Made by a program: the position numbers and the translations under genes
Notes under the pieces: model-generated
What the model was told of the DNA's origin: nothing
Seen by the model: only the letters and a program-made list of their open reading frames with translations
Databases searched by the model: none
Part shown: positions 30,145 through 38,924 of the stretch, in pieces
How the letters are laid out: each line of letters starts with the position of its first letter
Position numbering within the stretch: the first letter of the stretch is position 1
From: Verrucomicrobiota bacterium
GTDB taxonomy: Bacteria > Verrucomicrobiota > Verrucomicrobiia > Limisphaerales > JADJPG01
Reading direction: 5' to 3'
Length of the DNA: 64,000 nucleotides
Assembly (NCBI GenBank): GCA_016713365.1
Contig: JADJPG010000002.1
Coordinates: 124,001 to 188,000 of the forward strand

Positions 30145-33100
30145 ATGAAGCCAATGAGGTCAAATCCTATCTTTGTTTTGTTCCCATGCGTTGCCCTGAT
30201 CATGGGATTCCTGTCGGCGACGGCGGCAATTGCTCAGCTTCCGCTGATCGTTCGCGGTCCCTATCTCCAGTCGGTGACGACGAGTAACATCATCGTCCGG
30301 TGGCGAACCGATCTGCCGACGGAGAGCCGTGTCCGCTACGGCTTGACTGCGTTTTCACCAACGTTCGAAGTTGCGCGAACTGAGTTGGTCACGGACCACA
30401 GTGTGACTTTGCCGGGGCTGACTCCTGAGACGCGGTACTTCTACTCGATCGCGGCGGGAGTCCAAGTGCTGGTCAGTGGCTCATCCTACACCTTTGTCAC
30501 CCCGCCGACGGTCGCCAAAGCTACGCGGATCTGGGCGCTGGGCGATGTGGGGACAGCCAGCATCGGGAGTTCCGCGCCGCATCTGGTTCGCAACGCGTAT
30601 GCGAATTATACGGGAGCGCGTGCCACCGATGTGTGGCTGATGCTGGGCGATAATGCCTATTACTCTGGAACCGATGGGGAGTATCAGGCAGCGGTGTTTG
30701 ATGTGTTCCAGGAAATGCTCCGGACGACGCCGGTGTGGTCGACGATTGGGAATCACGAGACGTATTCGGCGACTCCCGGTGGCCAGATGGCGTATGACAG
30801 TATTTTCGATCACCCCGTGGATGGTCGGGCCGGTGGCGTGCCTTCTGGCACGGAACGCTATTACTCGTTCGACCATGCGAACATCCACTTTGTCTGCCTC
30901 GACTCCGAGCTTTCGAGCCGCCTGCCCGGCAGCCCGATGTTGACCTGGCTGGAGCAGGATCTCGCGTCGAATGAAAAGGACTGGACCATCGCCTACTGGC
31001 ACAGCCCGCCGTACAGCAAAGGCACTCACGATTCCGACGCCGAGGGCAATCTGATCGACATGCGCGAGCGTGTGGTTCCGATTCTGGAGGCCTACGGAGT
31101 CGACTTGGTCTTGTGCGGGCACAGTCATAACTATGAGAGGTCGTTTCTAATTAACGGTCACTACGGTCCTTCCAGTTCGTTGCAATCCGGAATGGTGCTG
31201 GATTCCGGTAGTGGTCGAACGGAAGAAACGGGTGCGTATCTGAAGGCCACATCGGGCGGGGAAGCGGGGCGCGGCGCCGTGTATGTGGTCGCCGGGAGTT
31301 CTGGTCAGACGGGATTCGGTTCAATGAATCATCCGGCGATTTTCCGGGCTTTGAACAATCTGGGATCGATGGTGATCGATGTGAACGGAAGCCGACTCGA
31401 GGCGAGGTTCCTGCGCGAGAATGGTGTTGTGGATGATCACTTCACGATTCTCAAAGGCGACCAGGCTCCATTCGTGGTTACCGCTCCGCAGAACCGGACG
31501 GTGGTGGAGGGCGCATCGGTGACTTTTAGTGTCTCCGCGGGTGGCACGCGTCCACTGAGTTACCAATGGCTCTACCAAGGCGACGCCATCGCTGGCGCGA
31601 CCAACAACACGCTCGTCCTCGGGAACGTGCAAGCCGGACAAGCGGGCGCCTATTCGGTCATTCTCAGCAATCGTGTCGGGACGACGACTAGTTCTTCAGC
31701 CCAATTGACGGTGAACGAAGCGCCGGTTTGCTTGGTGCCGCCGGCGGGCTTGGTCAGTTGGTGGCCAATGGATGGAACGACGAACGATTTGAGCGGCGGC
31801 AATGAAGGTTTGTTGCAGGGAGCGGGAACGTTTGAAGATGGAAAAGTCGGCGGCGGATTGAGTCTTGGTGGCGGGGCCTACCTTCGTGTGCCGTCGTCAC
31901 CATCGCTCAGTTTGAGCAACTCATTGACCGTGGAGCTGTGGTTCAAGAAAGAGCAATCTTACGTCCCGAATGTTCAGTATGTGTTGTTCGACAAGCGGGA
32001 TCAGGTGAGCCGCTGTAACTACGGTGCGAGCGTATCGGTTAATTTTGGCCTCACCGCTTACTTCGCGGATGCCTCCACAGGTTACCAAATCCTTGCTCAT
32101 CCCGTGCTTCCGACTGTTGGGGAGTTCCATCACTTTGCGGCGGTATACAGTCAAGTGACTCCATCAACTGTCGAGATTCGCCTTTATCTCGATGGCGCGA
32201 TGGTCAAGAGCGGTACTTTTTCAGGCAGACTTGCCAACAGCATGACCTCGACTCCGTTGGCGATTGGCAGTGCCGCCGGGGTGTCCGATTTCTTCGTCGG
32301 TGTGATTGATGAGGTGTCGATCTATAACCGTGCTCTGGGCGACGGCGAAATTCAGGATATCTATCTGGCTGACGCTTCGGGGAAATGCCAGGCCGTCGTG
32401 CTTCCATCGATCGTGACTCAACCAGTTGGTCAGAGCGTTCTTGAAGGAACCTCTGTGACGCTGAGCGTGGGCACGGTCGGAACCAAACCGTTTCAATATC
32501 GGTGGTTGAAGGATTCCGACGTGGTGAATTCAGCTACGAATTCCTCGCTGACATTCTCCAGCATCCAGGCGAATGAAGCCGGTAACTATCGAGTCGTCGT
32601 GAGCAATGCGGCAGGTTCGGTGACGAGTTCAGTCGCTGTGGTAACGGTCACACCTGTGCCTGATTGCGCGTTGGCTTCAGCGGGCATGGTTGCGTGGTGG
32701 GGGTTTGAAGTGGCAGGGGACGATTATCTTGGGCTCAATCGAGGAACGTTGCGGGGTGGTGCGACGACGGGCCCTGGTTTTGTTAATCAAGCGATGAACC
32801 TCAATGGAACGACCGCGGACTTCCAGATCCCCGATTCACCGAGTCTCGATCAAACCAATGCGTACACCGTTGAACTTTGGTTTCGGAAGGACCAGCCATA
32901 CGTTCCCAATGTTCAATTCATTCTGTTCGACAAGAGGGATTTGCTCGGGCGGTGCAACTACGGTGCAAGCTTGTCGGTGAATTTTGGGCTCACGATGTAT
33001 TACATCGATCCCAGTTTGGGCGGTTTTGTCTCCCTGGCGCATAATCCCTTGCCGACCGAGGGAGAGTATCATCACTTCGCCGGAACCTACCGGCAGTTAA

Positions 33101-34947
33101 CCGCGACGACCGTCGAACTGAATCTCTACTTGGACGGACAGAAAGTGAAGACGGGCCAGTTCCCGGGAGTTCTGGCCAACACGGTCACCGAGACACCGCT
33201 TCATATTGGTAGCGCCCGCGGTGTCAGTGATTTTTTCCGCGGCGAGATTGACGAGGTGGCTTTGTATAACCGGGCTCTTACCGCGACGGAGGTTGCTGCC
33301 ATCTACGCAGCGGGATCGGGAGGCAAATGCGCTCCCCGAGTCAGTCCTGCAATCCTAGCTGACCCCATCGGGATGACCGTTACGGAAGGTGCAACTACCA
33401 CGTTTACTGTAATCGCCGGGGGCACGTCGCCGTTGCGTTATCAGTGGTTTTTTAACGGCTCGTTGATTCCCGGGGCGACCGACTCCATTCTCCAGCTCGG
33501 CAATATTCAAATGTCTCAGGCGGGAGGCTATTCAGTGGTGGTCTCAAATGACGTTGGAGTTGCAGAGAGCTCCGTCGCCACGCTCGCGGTTGTTTTCCCG
33601 CCGGCCACGGTGCGCATCGTGGATGCACAGGCGCCCGGTGGGACGAGCATCGAGGTGCCGATTATCCTTAGTGCCAATGGGAATGAAAATGCGCTGGGTT
33701 TCAGTGTTCAGTTCGATCCTCAGGTTCTTCAATTCTCCCGTGTTGATCCAGGTCCCGATGCGCCTTCGAAGATGACCGTCGTTGCCAATCCGGCAAACGC
33801 GGCGGCAGGTAGGGTGGGGGTGGCCGCGGCGCTTTCTCCGGGAGTTACCTTTAATCGAGGTACGCAAAGCATCGTCAAGGTGGTGTTCGCCGTGGCGCCG
33901 GCGTTGACGACGATTGGTTCGCCGCTCACGTTCGTTGACAATCCGACGGTCAAACAGATTTCCGATCGTGAGGCGACCATTCTCGCCGGGAATTTTATCG
34001 GTGGAACTGTCACGATTTTCCCAACGGATCTCGAGGGGGACACGGCGCCGCGTCCGGATGGTGATCGCGGGGTCACAATTATTGACTGGGTTCAGATGGG
34101 ACGCTTCGTGGCGGGCCTCAGTGCGGTGAGCAGCACCAATGAGTTTCAACGCGCCGACTCGGCACCGAGATCGATACGAGGCAATGGTGTGATCGGCGTC
34201 ACAGATTGGGTGCAAACGGGACGTTACGCTGCCGGGCTGGATCCGGTGACTCCAGTCGGTGGCCCACTGCAGGGGTTAGCCGCTGCTTCCACGATTCAGG
34301 CATCGAGCTCAACCAGTCGTACGCTGCGTTTGCTGGATGCCGTTGCACTTCCGGGTACGACTTCAAATGTTCCCGTCAAGCTGCTCGCTCAAGGTAACGA
34401 AAATGCGCTGGGATTCAGCGTACAGTTTGATCCGGCAAAGCTTCAGATCATCGGGGTTGCCCCGGGGAGCGCGGCGGCGGGGGCGATTGTGAACTTGAAC
34501 GACAGTTTTGTGAGCGAGGGTCGACTGGGTCTCGTGGTGGGGCTTCCCGCGGGCAGTGTGTTTCCGAATGGGGAACGTGAGGTTGCGGTGCTTCGGTTTG
34601 CCCCGATTGGAGATGTCACGGGTGCGACTGCGATCGAGTTCGCGGATGTTCCGGTTCGCCGCGAAATATCGGATGCCCTGGCGGAACCGCTCGCGGTGAC
34701 TTACGCGAACGCTGTCGTGAACTTCCAACCGGTGGGTCCGCCGCTGAGCTTGAGCTTGACGACGGGCATCGTCATTTTGTCCTGGCCTGCGTTGGAGACG
34801 GATGAATATGAATTGGAGTCGGCAGTGCAGTTGAACCCGGCGGTCTGGACGAAAGTCACCACACGTCCGATCGTCATCGGAGGGCAGCGAATCGTGACGG
34901 TCCCGGTGACTGGCAATCAGGCGTGGTACCGGCTGAAGAAGCCCTAG
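30145..34947 (+). CDS. Secreted metallophosphoesterase with Ig, LamG, cohesin and dockerin modules
   Basis: This 1600-residue exported protein has a signal peptide at about 1-30, with this order by residue: fibronectin-like domain of purple acid phosphatases (33-122), calcineurin-like phosphoesterase (126-430; ALGDVG, GDNAYY, GNHET, WHSPPYSKGTHD, GHSHNYERS, all metal-ligand motifs), Ig-like (444-523), LamG (532-742), Ig-like (752-837), LamG (849-1055), Ig-like (1069-1150), cohesin (1154-1290), a duplicated Ca-binding dockerin-type segment (1294-1369), a second cohesin (1392-1527) and a C-terminal beta domain ending AWYRLKKP. Secreted phosphatase activity is expected. The cohesin and dockerin modules suggest protein-protein assembly, which could be between molecules of the same kind. 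It has a single-gene promoter region of 197 nt. Confidence 0.9.
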   Translation: MKPMRSNPIFVLFPCVALIMGFLSATAAIAQLPLIVRGPYLQSVTTSNIIVRWRTDLPTESRVRYGLTAFSPTFEVARTELVTDHSVTLPGLTPETRYFYSIAAGVQVLVSGSSYTFVTPPTVAKATRIWALGDVGTASIGSSAPHLVRNAYANYTGARATDVWLMLGDNAYYSGTDGEYQAAVFDVFQEMLRTTPVWSTIGNHETYSATPGGQMAYDSIFDHPVDGRAGGVPSGTERYYSFDHANIHFVCLDSELSSRLPGSPMLTWLEQDLASNEKDWTIAYWHSPPYSKGTHDSDAEGNLIDMRERVVPILEAYGVDLVLCGHSHNYERSFLINGHYGPSSSLQSGMVLDSGSGRTEETGAYLKATSGGEAGRGAVYVVAGSSGQTGFGSMNHPAIFRALNNLGSMVIDVNGSRLEARFLRENGVVDDHFTILKGDQAPFVVTAPQNRTVVEGASVTFSVSAGGTRPLSYQWLYQGDAIAGATNNTLVLGNVQAGQAGAYSVILSNRVGTTTSSSAQLTVNEAPVCLVPPAGLVSWWPMDGTTNDLSGGNEGLLQGAGTFEDGKVGGGLSLGGGAYLRVPSSPSLSLSNSLTVELWFKKEQSYVPNVQYVLFDKRDQVSRCNYGASVSVNFGLTAYFADASTGYQILAHPVLPTVGEFHHFAAVYSQVTPSTVEIRLYLDGAMVKSGTFSGRLANSMTSTPLAIGSAAGVSDFFVGVIDEVSIYNRALGDGEIQDIYLADASGKCQAVVLPSIVTQPVGQSVLEGTSVTLSVGTVGTKPFQYRWLKDSDVVNSATNSSLTFSSIQANEAGNYRVVVSNAAGSVTSSVAVVTVTPVPDCALASAGMVAWWGFEVAGDDYLGLNRGTLRGGATTGPGFVNQAMNLNGTTADFQIPDSPSLDQTNAYTVELWFRKDQPYVPNVQFILFDKRDLLGRCNYGASLSVNFGLTMYYIDPSLGGFVSLAHNPLPTEGEYHHFAGTYRQLTATTVELNLYLDGQKVKTGQFPGVLANTVTETPLHIGSARGVSDFFRGEIDEVALYNRALTATEVAAIYAAGSGGKCAPRVSPAILADPIGMTVTEGATTTFTVIAGGTSPLRYQWFFNGSLIPGATDSILQLGNIQMSQAGGYSVVVSNDVGVAESSVATLAVVFPPATVRIVDAQAPGGTSIEVPIILSANGNENALGFSVQFDPQVLQFSRVDPGPDAPSKMTVVANPANAAAGRVGVAAALSPGVTFNRGTQSIVKVVFAVAPALTTIGSPLTFVDNPTVKQISDREATILAGNFIGGTVTIFPTDLEGDTAPRPDGDRGVTIIDWVQMGRFVAGLSAVSSTNEFQRADSAPRSIRGNGVIGVTDWVQTGRYAAGLDPVTPVGGPLQGLAAASTIQASSSTSRTLRLLDAVALPGTTSNVPVKLLAQGNENALGFSVQFDPAKLQIIGVAPGSAAAGAIVNLNDSFVSEGRLGLVVGLPAGSVFPNGEREVAVLRFAPIGDVTGATAIEFADVPVRREISDALAEPLAVTYANAVVNFQPVGPPLSLSLTTGIVILSWPALETDEYELESAVQLNPAVWTKVTTRPIVIGGQRIVTVPVTGNQAWYRLKKP

Positions 34948-34991
34948 TTTCGTCGAGTGACGCGGTTGTTTCCCTGAGATGGCTCGGGCGG

Positions 34992-35753
34992 TTAGAGACC
35001 TGTCGGGTAATCAATGAACGCCCATGGAAGGTCGAAGCGGTTTGATAACTCCTGAGCGAGTGCTTTCACGCCGAAGGTTTCGGTGGCGTAGTGGCCGCCG
35101 TAGAGAACGTTCACGCCGAGTTCTTCAGCGAGCGCGAAGCTCCAGTGAGGACCTTCCCCGGTGATGAACGTGTCGACTCCCTCCGAAGCGGCGCGTTTCA
35201 ACTCGCTGCCCGCACCGCCGGTGACGATTCCGATCCTCCTGCATGTTGACGGACCGCCTGGAATCGCGACTGGCTTGTTTCCCACAGCGCTGCGCAAGCG
35301 TTTCGCCAATTCCTCTCGTGGCAGTTTGGCGCGAACTTGTAAGCCGATGTGTTGTTCCTTGTCGTAGAAGAATGGCTTGGGATTTTTCAATCCCAGCGCC
35401 GCGCAGAGCTGCACGTTGTTGCCGAGCGTGGGGTGCAGATCCAACGGCAGATGGGAACTGTAGATGGCGAGATTGTTCTCCAGCAATAATCTCAGCATCT
35501 CATGAGTCTTGCCGGTCCACGGCTGTCGTGGGCTCCAAAACAAACCGTGGTGAACGATGAGCAGGTCGGCCTTTGTTGCAATGGCGAGTTTGATGGTGGA
35601 CAGGGACGCATCGACGGCGGCGGCGATGCGGGTGACTTGACCGCGGTTCTCCACTTGAAGTCCATTGACGGCGCCGGAGTAGTCGTTGACCGCGTTCGTG
35701 CGGAGGGTTCGGTCGCAGTAGTGAACGATTTTCTTCAAGGCGGTCTTTGGCAT
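34992..35753 (-). CDS. Nif3-like dinuclear metal center protein
   Basis: This 253-residue protein of the Nif3/YbgI family is annotated in databases as GTP cyclohydrolase 1 type 2-like. The metal ligands lie in LIVHHGLFWSP, IYSSHLPLDLHPTLGNN and the C-terminal GGHYATETFGVKAL. Its cellular role is uncertain; a hydrolase or metal chaperone function is suggested for the family. It is divergent from the glutamine amidotransferase gene. Confidence 0.9.
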   Translation of the reverse strand: MPKTALKKIVHYCDRTLRTNAVNDYSGAVNGLQVENRGQVTRIAAAVDASLSTIKLAIATKADLLIVHHGLFWSPRQPWTGKTHEMLRLLLENNLAIYSSHLPLDLHPTLGNNVQLCAALGLKNPKPFFYDKEQHIGLQVRAKLPREELAKRLRSAVGNKPVAIPGGPSTCRRIGIVTGGAGSELKRAASEGVDTFITGEGPHWSFALAEELGVNVLYGGHYATETFGVKALAQELSNRFDLPWAFIDYPTGL

Positions 35754-35884
35754 GGCGCAGTTTTACGGCAAGGGATTTCCCTTTCGAGTGAAAAGTCGCT
35801 GAGCTGATTCCTATCGGATGCTGATGTGGTGTCCTGGCGTTTCCCCTTTCCCATGCCACCGAGTTCCGCTAGTTTGCCGCGCCT

Positions 35885-36460
35885 ATGGTGCTCGTGATCG
35901 ACAACTACGACTCGTTTACCTACAACCTCGTGCAGTATCTCGGCGAGTTGAAGGTGGACCTGCAGGTGCATCGCAATGACCAGATCACGCCGGAGCAAGT
36001 TCGCGCGCTGAAGCCGGATCGGATCCTGGTTTCGCCGGGGCCGTGTTCGCCCAAGGAGGCGGGGCTTTCGAACGAAATCATCCGGGAGTTCGGCCAGACC
36101 ATTCCTTTGTTCGGCGTGTGCCTTGGTCACCAGTGCATTGGTCATACCTTCGGAGCGAAAGTGGTGGTGAACTATCGCATGATGCACGGCAAAACTTCCC
36201 TGATTAAGCACAATGGCGAGGATTTGTTTGAGGGCATGCCGAATCCATTTGCGGCGACTCGTTATCATTCGCTTGTGATTCAGCGGGACACGTTGCCGGC
36301 GTTCCTTGAGGTGACGGCTGAAACTGAGGAAGGCGAGATCATGGGCATCCGCCACAAGGAGCTTCCCATCTGGGGGGTTCAGTTCCATCCCGAGAGCATT
36401 CTTACCGAAAGCGGTCGGACCATCATGAAGAACTTCCTCAAGCTCAAGGCGAGGAAGTAA
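35885..36460 (+). CDS. Anthranilate/aminodeoxychorismate synthase glutamine amidotransferase subunit
   Basis: This 191-residue class I amidotransferase supplies ammonia to chorismate for tryptophan or folate synthesis. The nucleophile is in LFGVCLGHQCIGH, and His/Glu of the triad in VQFHPESILTE; NYDSFTYNLVQYLGEL is the family N-terminus. The trpG/pabA distinction cannot be made without the partner subunit, which is not in the window; in many bacteria one protein serves both. It is 78 nt before hisB, but a shared operon is not certain. Confidence 0.93.
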   Translation: MVLVIDNYDSFTYNLVQYLGELKVDLQVHRNDQITPEQVRALKPDRILVSPGPCSPKEAGLSNEIIREFGQTIPLFGVCLGHQCIGHTFGAKVVVNYRMMHGKTSLIKHNGEDLFEGMPNPFAATRYHSLVIQRDTLPAFLEVTAETEEGEIMGIRHKELPIWGVQFHPESILTESGRTIMKNFLKLKARK

Positions 36461-36538
36461 CGCGTGAAGAGCGTGACAATTCTGCCCGCGCCGGATTTGG
36501 GCTTTGTTTTCGCCGGAAGCTTTGCTTAATTGCGCCCG

Positions 36539-37201
36539 ATGTTGAAACGACAGGCGCAACTCACGCGGAACACGAAAGAGACCCGTATTTCGCTCAAGCT
36601 GGTTATTGATGGCAGCGGCAAGTCCTCCATCAAGACTGGCATCCCCTTCTTCGACCACATGCTGACACTCTTTGCGAAGCACGCTGTGGTGGACTTGCAA
36701 TTGCGCTGCAAGGGGGATTTGGAAGTGGATGCGCATCACACCGTGGAAGACTGCGGCATCGCACTGGGACAGGCGTTTCGCGAGGCGTTGGGGGACAAGA
36801 AGGGAATCCGCCGCTACGGGGCTGGCTTCGACCCCCGCAATCCCTTCACGGGCGAAGCGCATGTGCCCATGGATGAATGTTTGGCCCGCAGTGTCGTCGA
36901 TTTCAGCGGCCGGCCGTATTTGGTTTGGCGTGGATTGGATAAATTGCAGTACAAAAACATCAGCGCCGCCGAGAAACGGCAGGATATGTCGAGTGCCTTC
37001 CGGTTTGGACTGGCGCGCGAGTTCTTCCAAGGCTTTGCTAACGAGGCCCGCTGCAACCTTCATTTGGAACTCCTCTACGGGGAAGAGCCGCATCACGTGG
37101 TTGAAGTTCTTTTTAAAGCGTTTGCAAAATCGGTAGACTTTGCCTGTCAACGAGATCCGAGAATCAGTGGGCAGATTCCGTCCACCAAGGGAGCGCTGTG
37201 A
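36539..37201 (+). CDS. hisB: Imidazoleglycerol-phosphate dehydratase
   Basis: This 220-residue metal enzyme carries out the sixth step of histidine synthesis. The two His-rich Mn-binding repeats are present (FFDHMLTLFAKHA, DAHHTVEDCGIALGQAF, and in the second half LHLELLYGEEPHHVVEVLFKAFA). An extra segment of about 11 residues (FDPRNPFTGEAH) interrupts the usual RRYGxxxVPMDE stretch. I chose ATG 36539 over an upstream TTG. Other his genes are not adjacent. Confidence 0.94.
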   Translation: MLKRQAQLTRNTKETRISLKLVIDGSGKSSIKTGIPFFDHMLTLFAKHAVVDLQLRCKGDLEVDAHHTVEDCGIALGQAFREALGDKKGIRRYGAGFDPRNPFTGEAHVPMDECLARSVVDFSGRPYLVWRGLDKLQYKNISAAEKRQDMSSAFRFGLAREFFQGFANEARCNLHLELLYGEEPHHVVEVLFKAFAKSVDFACQRDPRISGQIPSTKGAL

Positions 37202-37239
37202 GTCGGGCTGAATAAGCGCAGATCGACCCCCGTCAAAAC

Positions 37240-37842
37240 ATGGCGACGCAACCGGAAAAACCCGATGTTCCCGACGAGAAGCTGGTGCGTCGTGCGCAGC
37301 GAGGCGACATGGTTGCCTTTGAAGAGCTGATTGCCCGTCATCGGGACAAGATTTATGCGCGGGCTTTCAGCATGATGCGCAATGAAGACGAAGCGACTGA
37401 TCTTTCTCAGGAAGCATGGGTGAAGGGTTGGCAGCGCCTGAAGCAGTTTCAAGGCGAGTCAAGTTTCGTCACCTGGATGACGAGAATAGTGATCAATCTG
37501 TGCCTCGATCAGTTGCGAAAGCACAAGCGCCAGAGGGCGGAGTCGATCGAACACTTGGATGAAGAGTTGGGCGGAGTCGAGAGGCAGATGCCGACCGTGA
37601 CGGTGAACCCGACGGAAGGCCTCGAGCGCACCGAGTTGAGAGCGAGAATCGACCGGGCCTTGAATCAGCTCAGTTACGAGCATCGGACAGTTTTAATTTT
37701 GCACGAGTTTGAGGATCTCGAGTACAAAGAGATCGCTAAGCGAATGGAATGCTCCATCGGAACCGTGATGTCGCGTCTGTTTTACGCGCGTCGGAAAATG
37801 GCGAATCTGATGGCAAGTTACAAGAGAGAGGAAATGAGTTAG
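37240..37842 (+). CDS. ECF-family RNA polymerase sigma factor
   Basis: This 200-residue sigma factor has region 2 (about 35-105: ELIARHRDKIYARAFSMMRNEDEATDLSQEAWVKGWQRL, then FVTWMTRIVINLCLDQLRKHK) and region 4 (about 130-190: RALNQLSYEHRTVLILHEFEDLEYKEIAKRMECSIGTVMSRLFYARRKM). It precedes the presumed anti-sigma gene without a gap (stop TAG, next ATG immediately), as in RpoE-type modules responding to envelope stress. The signal and regulon are unknown. Confidence 0.95.
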   Translation: MATQPEKPDVPDEKLVRRAQRGDMVAFEELIARHRDKIYARAFSMMRNEDEATDLSQEAWVKGWQRLKQFQGESSFVTWMTRIVINLCLDQLRKHKRQRAESIEHLDEELGGVERQMPTVTVNPTEGLERTELRARIDRALNQLSYEHRTVLILHEFEDLEYKEIAKRMECSIGTVMSRLFYARRKMANLMASYKREEMS

Positions 37843-38376
37843 ATGAACTGGGAACAACAGTTGAAGTTGCAAGCGTGGATTGACGGTGAATTGTCGGAAA
37901 GCGACGCCCGTCGGGTGGCGGCCATGGTCGAATCGAATGCCACGGCGCGTGCTTTGGCGGAAGAATTGAGGATGGCCAGGGCCTTTATCTCGGCCAATGA
38001 ACCGGTCGTTGCCGTGCCGGAATCCCGTGATTTTTACTGGAGCCAGATTCGCCGTCGTATTGAAAGCCCTGAGACTGTGCGCGAGCCGGTGGCTGGCCTC
38101 TCGTGGTCGTTGGTCTGGCGTCGCCTGGCGACTCCGCTTTCCGGCCTCGCGCTGGTGGCATTTCTCGCCGTGATCTCCTTCAACTCGTTCCGCAGTCCGG
38201 TCATTGATGACGGTTCGAGATTCATGGTGGAAGTAGAGAATCTTTCGGAAGACGTCGGTTCCATTTCCTATCGTTCGCAGTCGGAGAACATGTTCGTCGT
38301 TTATCTTTACAAGAAAGATCAAGACGTCGACTCGGAGACCTCCGCTGGCTCATCTGACGATACGTTCTTTCAATGA
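37843..38376 (+). CDS. Putative anti-sigma factor
   Basis: This 177-residue protein has an N-terminal cytoplasmic segment (WEQQLKLQAWIDGELSESDARRVAAMVESN) shaped like the zf-HC2/RsiW-type anti-sigma domain, although the His-x3-Cys-x2-Cys metal motif is absent. A single membrane helix (about 100-118; PLSGLALVAFLAVISF) and a periplasmic tail follow. It directly follows the ECF sigma gene, and its start codon abuts that gene's stop. Holding the sigma factor at the membrane is the likely role, inferred from context. Confidence 0.85.
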   Translation: MNWEQQLKLQAWIDGELSESDARRVAAMVESNATARALAEELRMARAFISANEPVVAVPESRDFYWSQIRRRIESPETVREPVAGLSWSLVWRRLATPLSGLALVAFLAVISFNSFRSPVIDDGSRFMVEVENLSEDVGSISYRSQSENMFVVYLYKKDQDVDSETSAGSSDDTFFQ

Positions 38377-38837
38377 GACAGCGCTTGTTTTCCCGCCCGA
38401 TTGTAAGGGTCTCCGTTGCGTTGCTTCTGCTTGCGGGCAGCACCGTTCAAACCTTTGCCGCGAATCTCAAGTTGGAGGCAAAGCTGATTTGGGGCACCGA
38501 TGACGCGAAGTCTCCCAATCCCGAACACAAGGAAGTGGACGCAGCGACGAAGGAAAAGCTCCGCAAGGTTTTCAAGTGGAAGAACTACTACGTCGTCAAT
38601 CGCATCACCAAACCGGTGCCCTCCCGAGCTAGCAATAAATTTGAGTTGAGCAAGGAATGCACGATTGAAATCAAGGAGCTCGAAGGACCTCGCGTGGAAG
38701 TGAAGCTGATTGGCAAGGGCAAGGAAGTTCACAAAACCACGCTGAATATCGAGAAGGGTCAGTCGGTTGTTTACTCCGGTGATGACACCAATCAAAGCGC
38801 CTGGTTTGTCATCATCACCGAACTCGCAGACAAATAG
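38373..38837 (+). CDS. Small secreted protein of unknown function, sigma-operon third gene
   Basis: The 154 residues start with a signal peptide (about 1-29; VSVALLLLAGSTVQTFA). The mature part is a beta-rich domain with many Lys/Glu residues (KLEAKLIWGTDDAKSPNPEHKEVD...VNRITKPVPSR...VEVKLIGKGKEVHKTTLNIEKGQSVVYSGDD). I do not recognise the family. It overlaps the anti-sigma stop by 4 nt (ATGA), so it belongs to the same operon and might be a sensor or target of the sigma system. Confidence 0.8.
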   Translation: MRQRLFSRPIVRVSVALLLLAGSTVQTFAANLKLEAKLIWGTDDAKSPNPEHKEVDAATKEKLRKVFKWKNYYVVNRITKPVPSRASNKFELSKECTIEIKELEGPRVEVKLIGKGKEVHKTTLNIEKGQSVVYSGDDTNQSAWFVIITELADK

Positions 38838-38874
38838 TTCGGTTGTCCCTCTTTCTAATTCATCGCTGAAAAAA

Positions 38875-38901
38875 AACGCCCCGCTGAAAAGCGGGGCGTT
38901 T
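38875..38901. terminator. Bidirectional terminator
   Basis: AACGCCCCGCT (38875-38885) and its exact complement (38890-38900) close a GAAA tetraloop. A-rich and T-containing flanks on both sides serve the converging sigma-operon and the RNase/elongasome operon. Confidence 0.9.
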
Positions 38902-38924
38902 CGTTTTGCGCTGTTGAGTATCAA

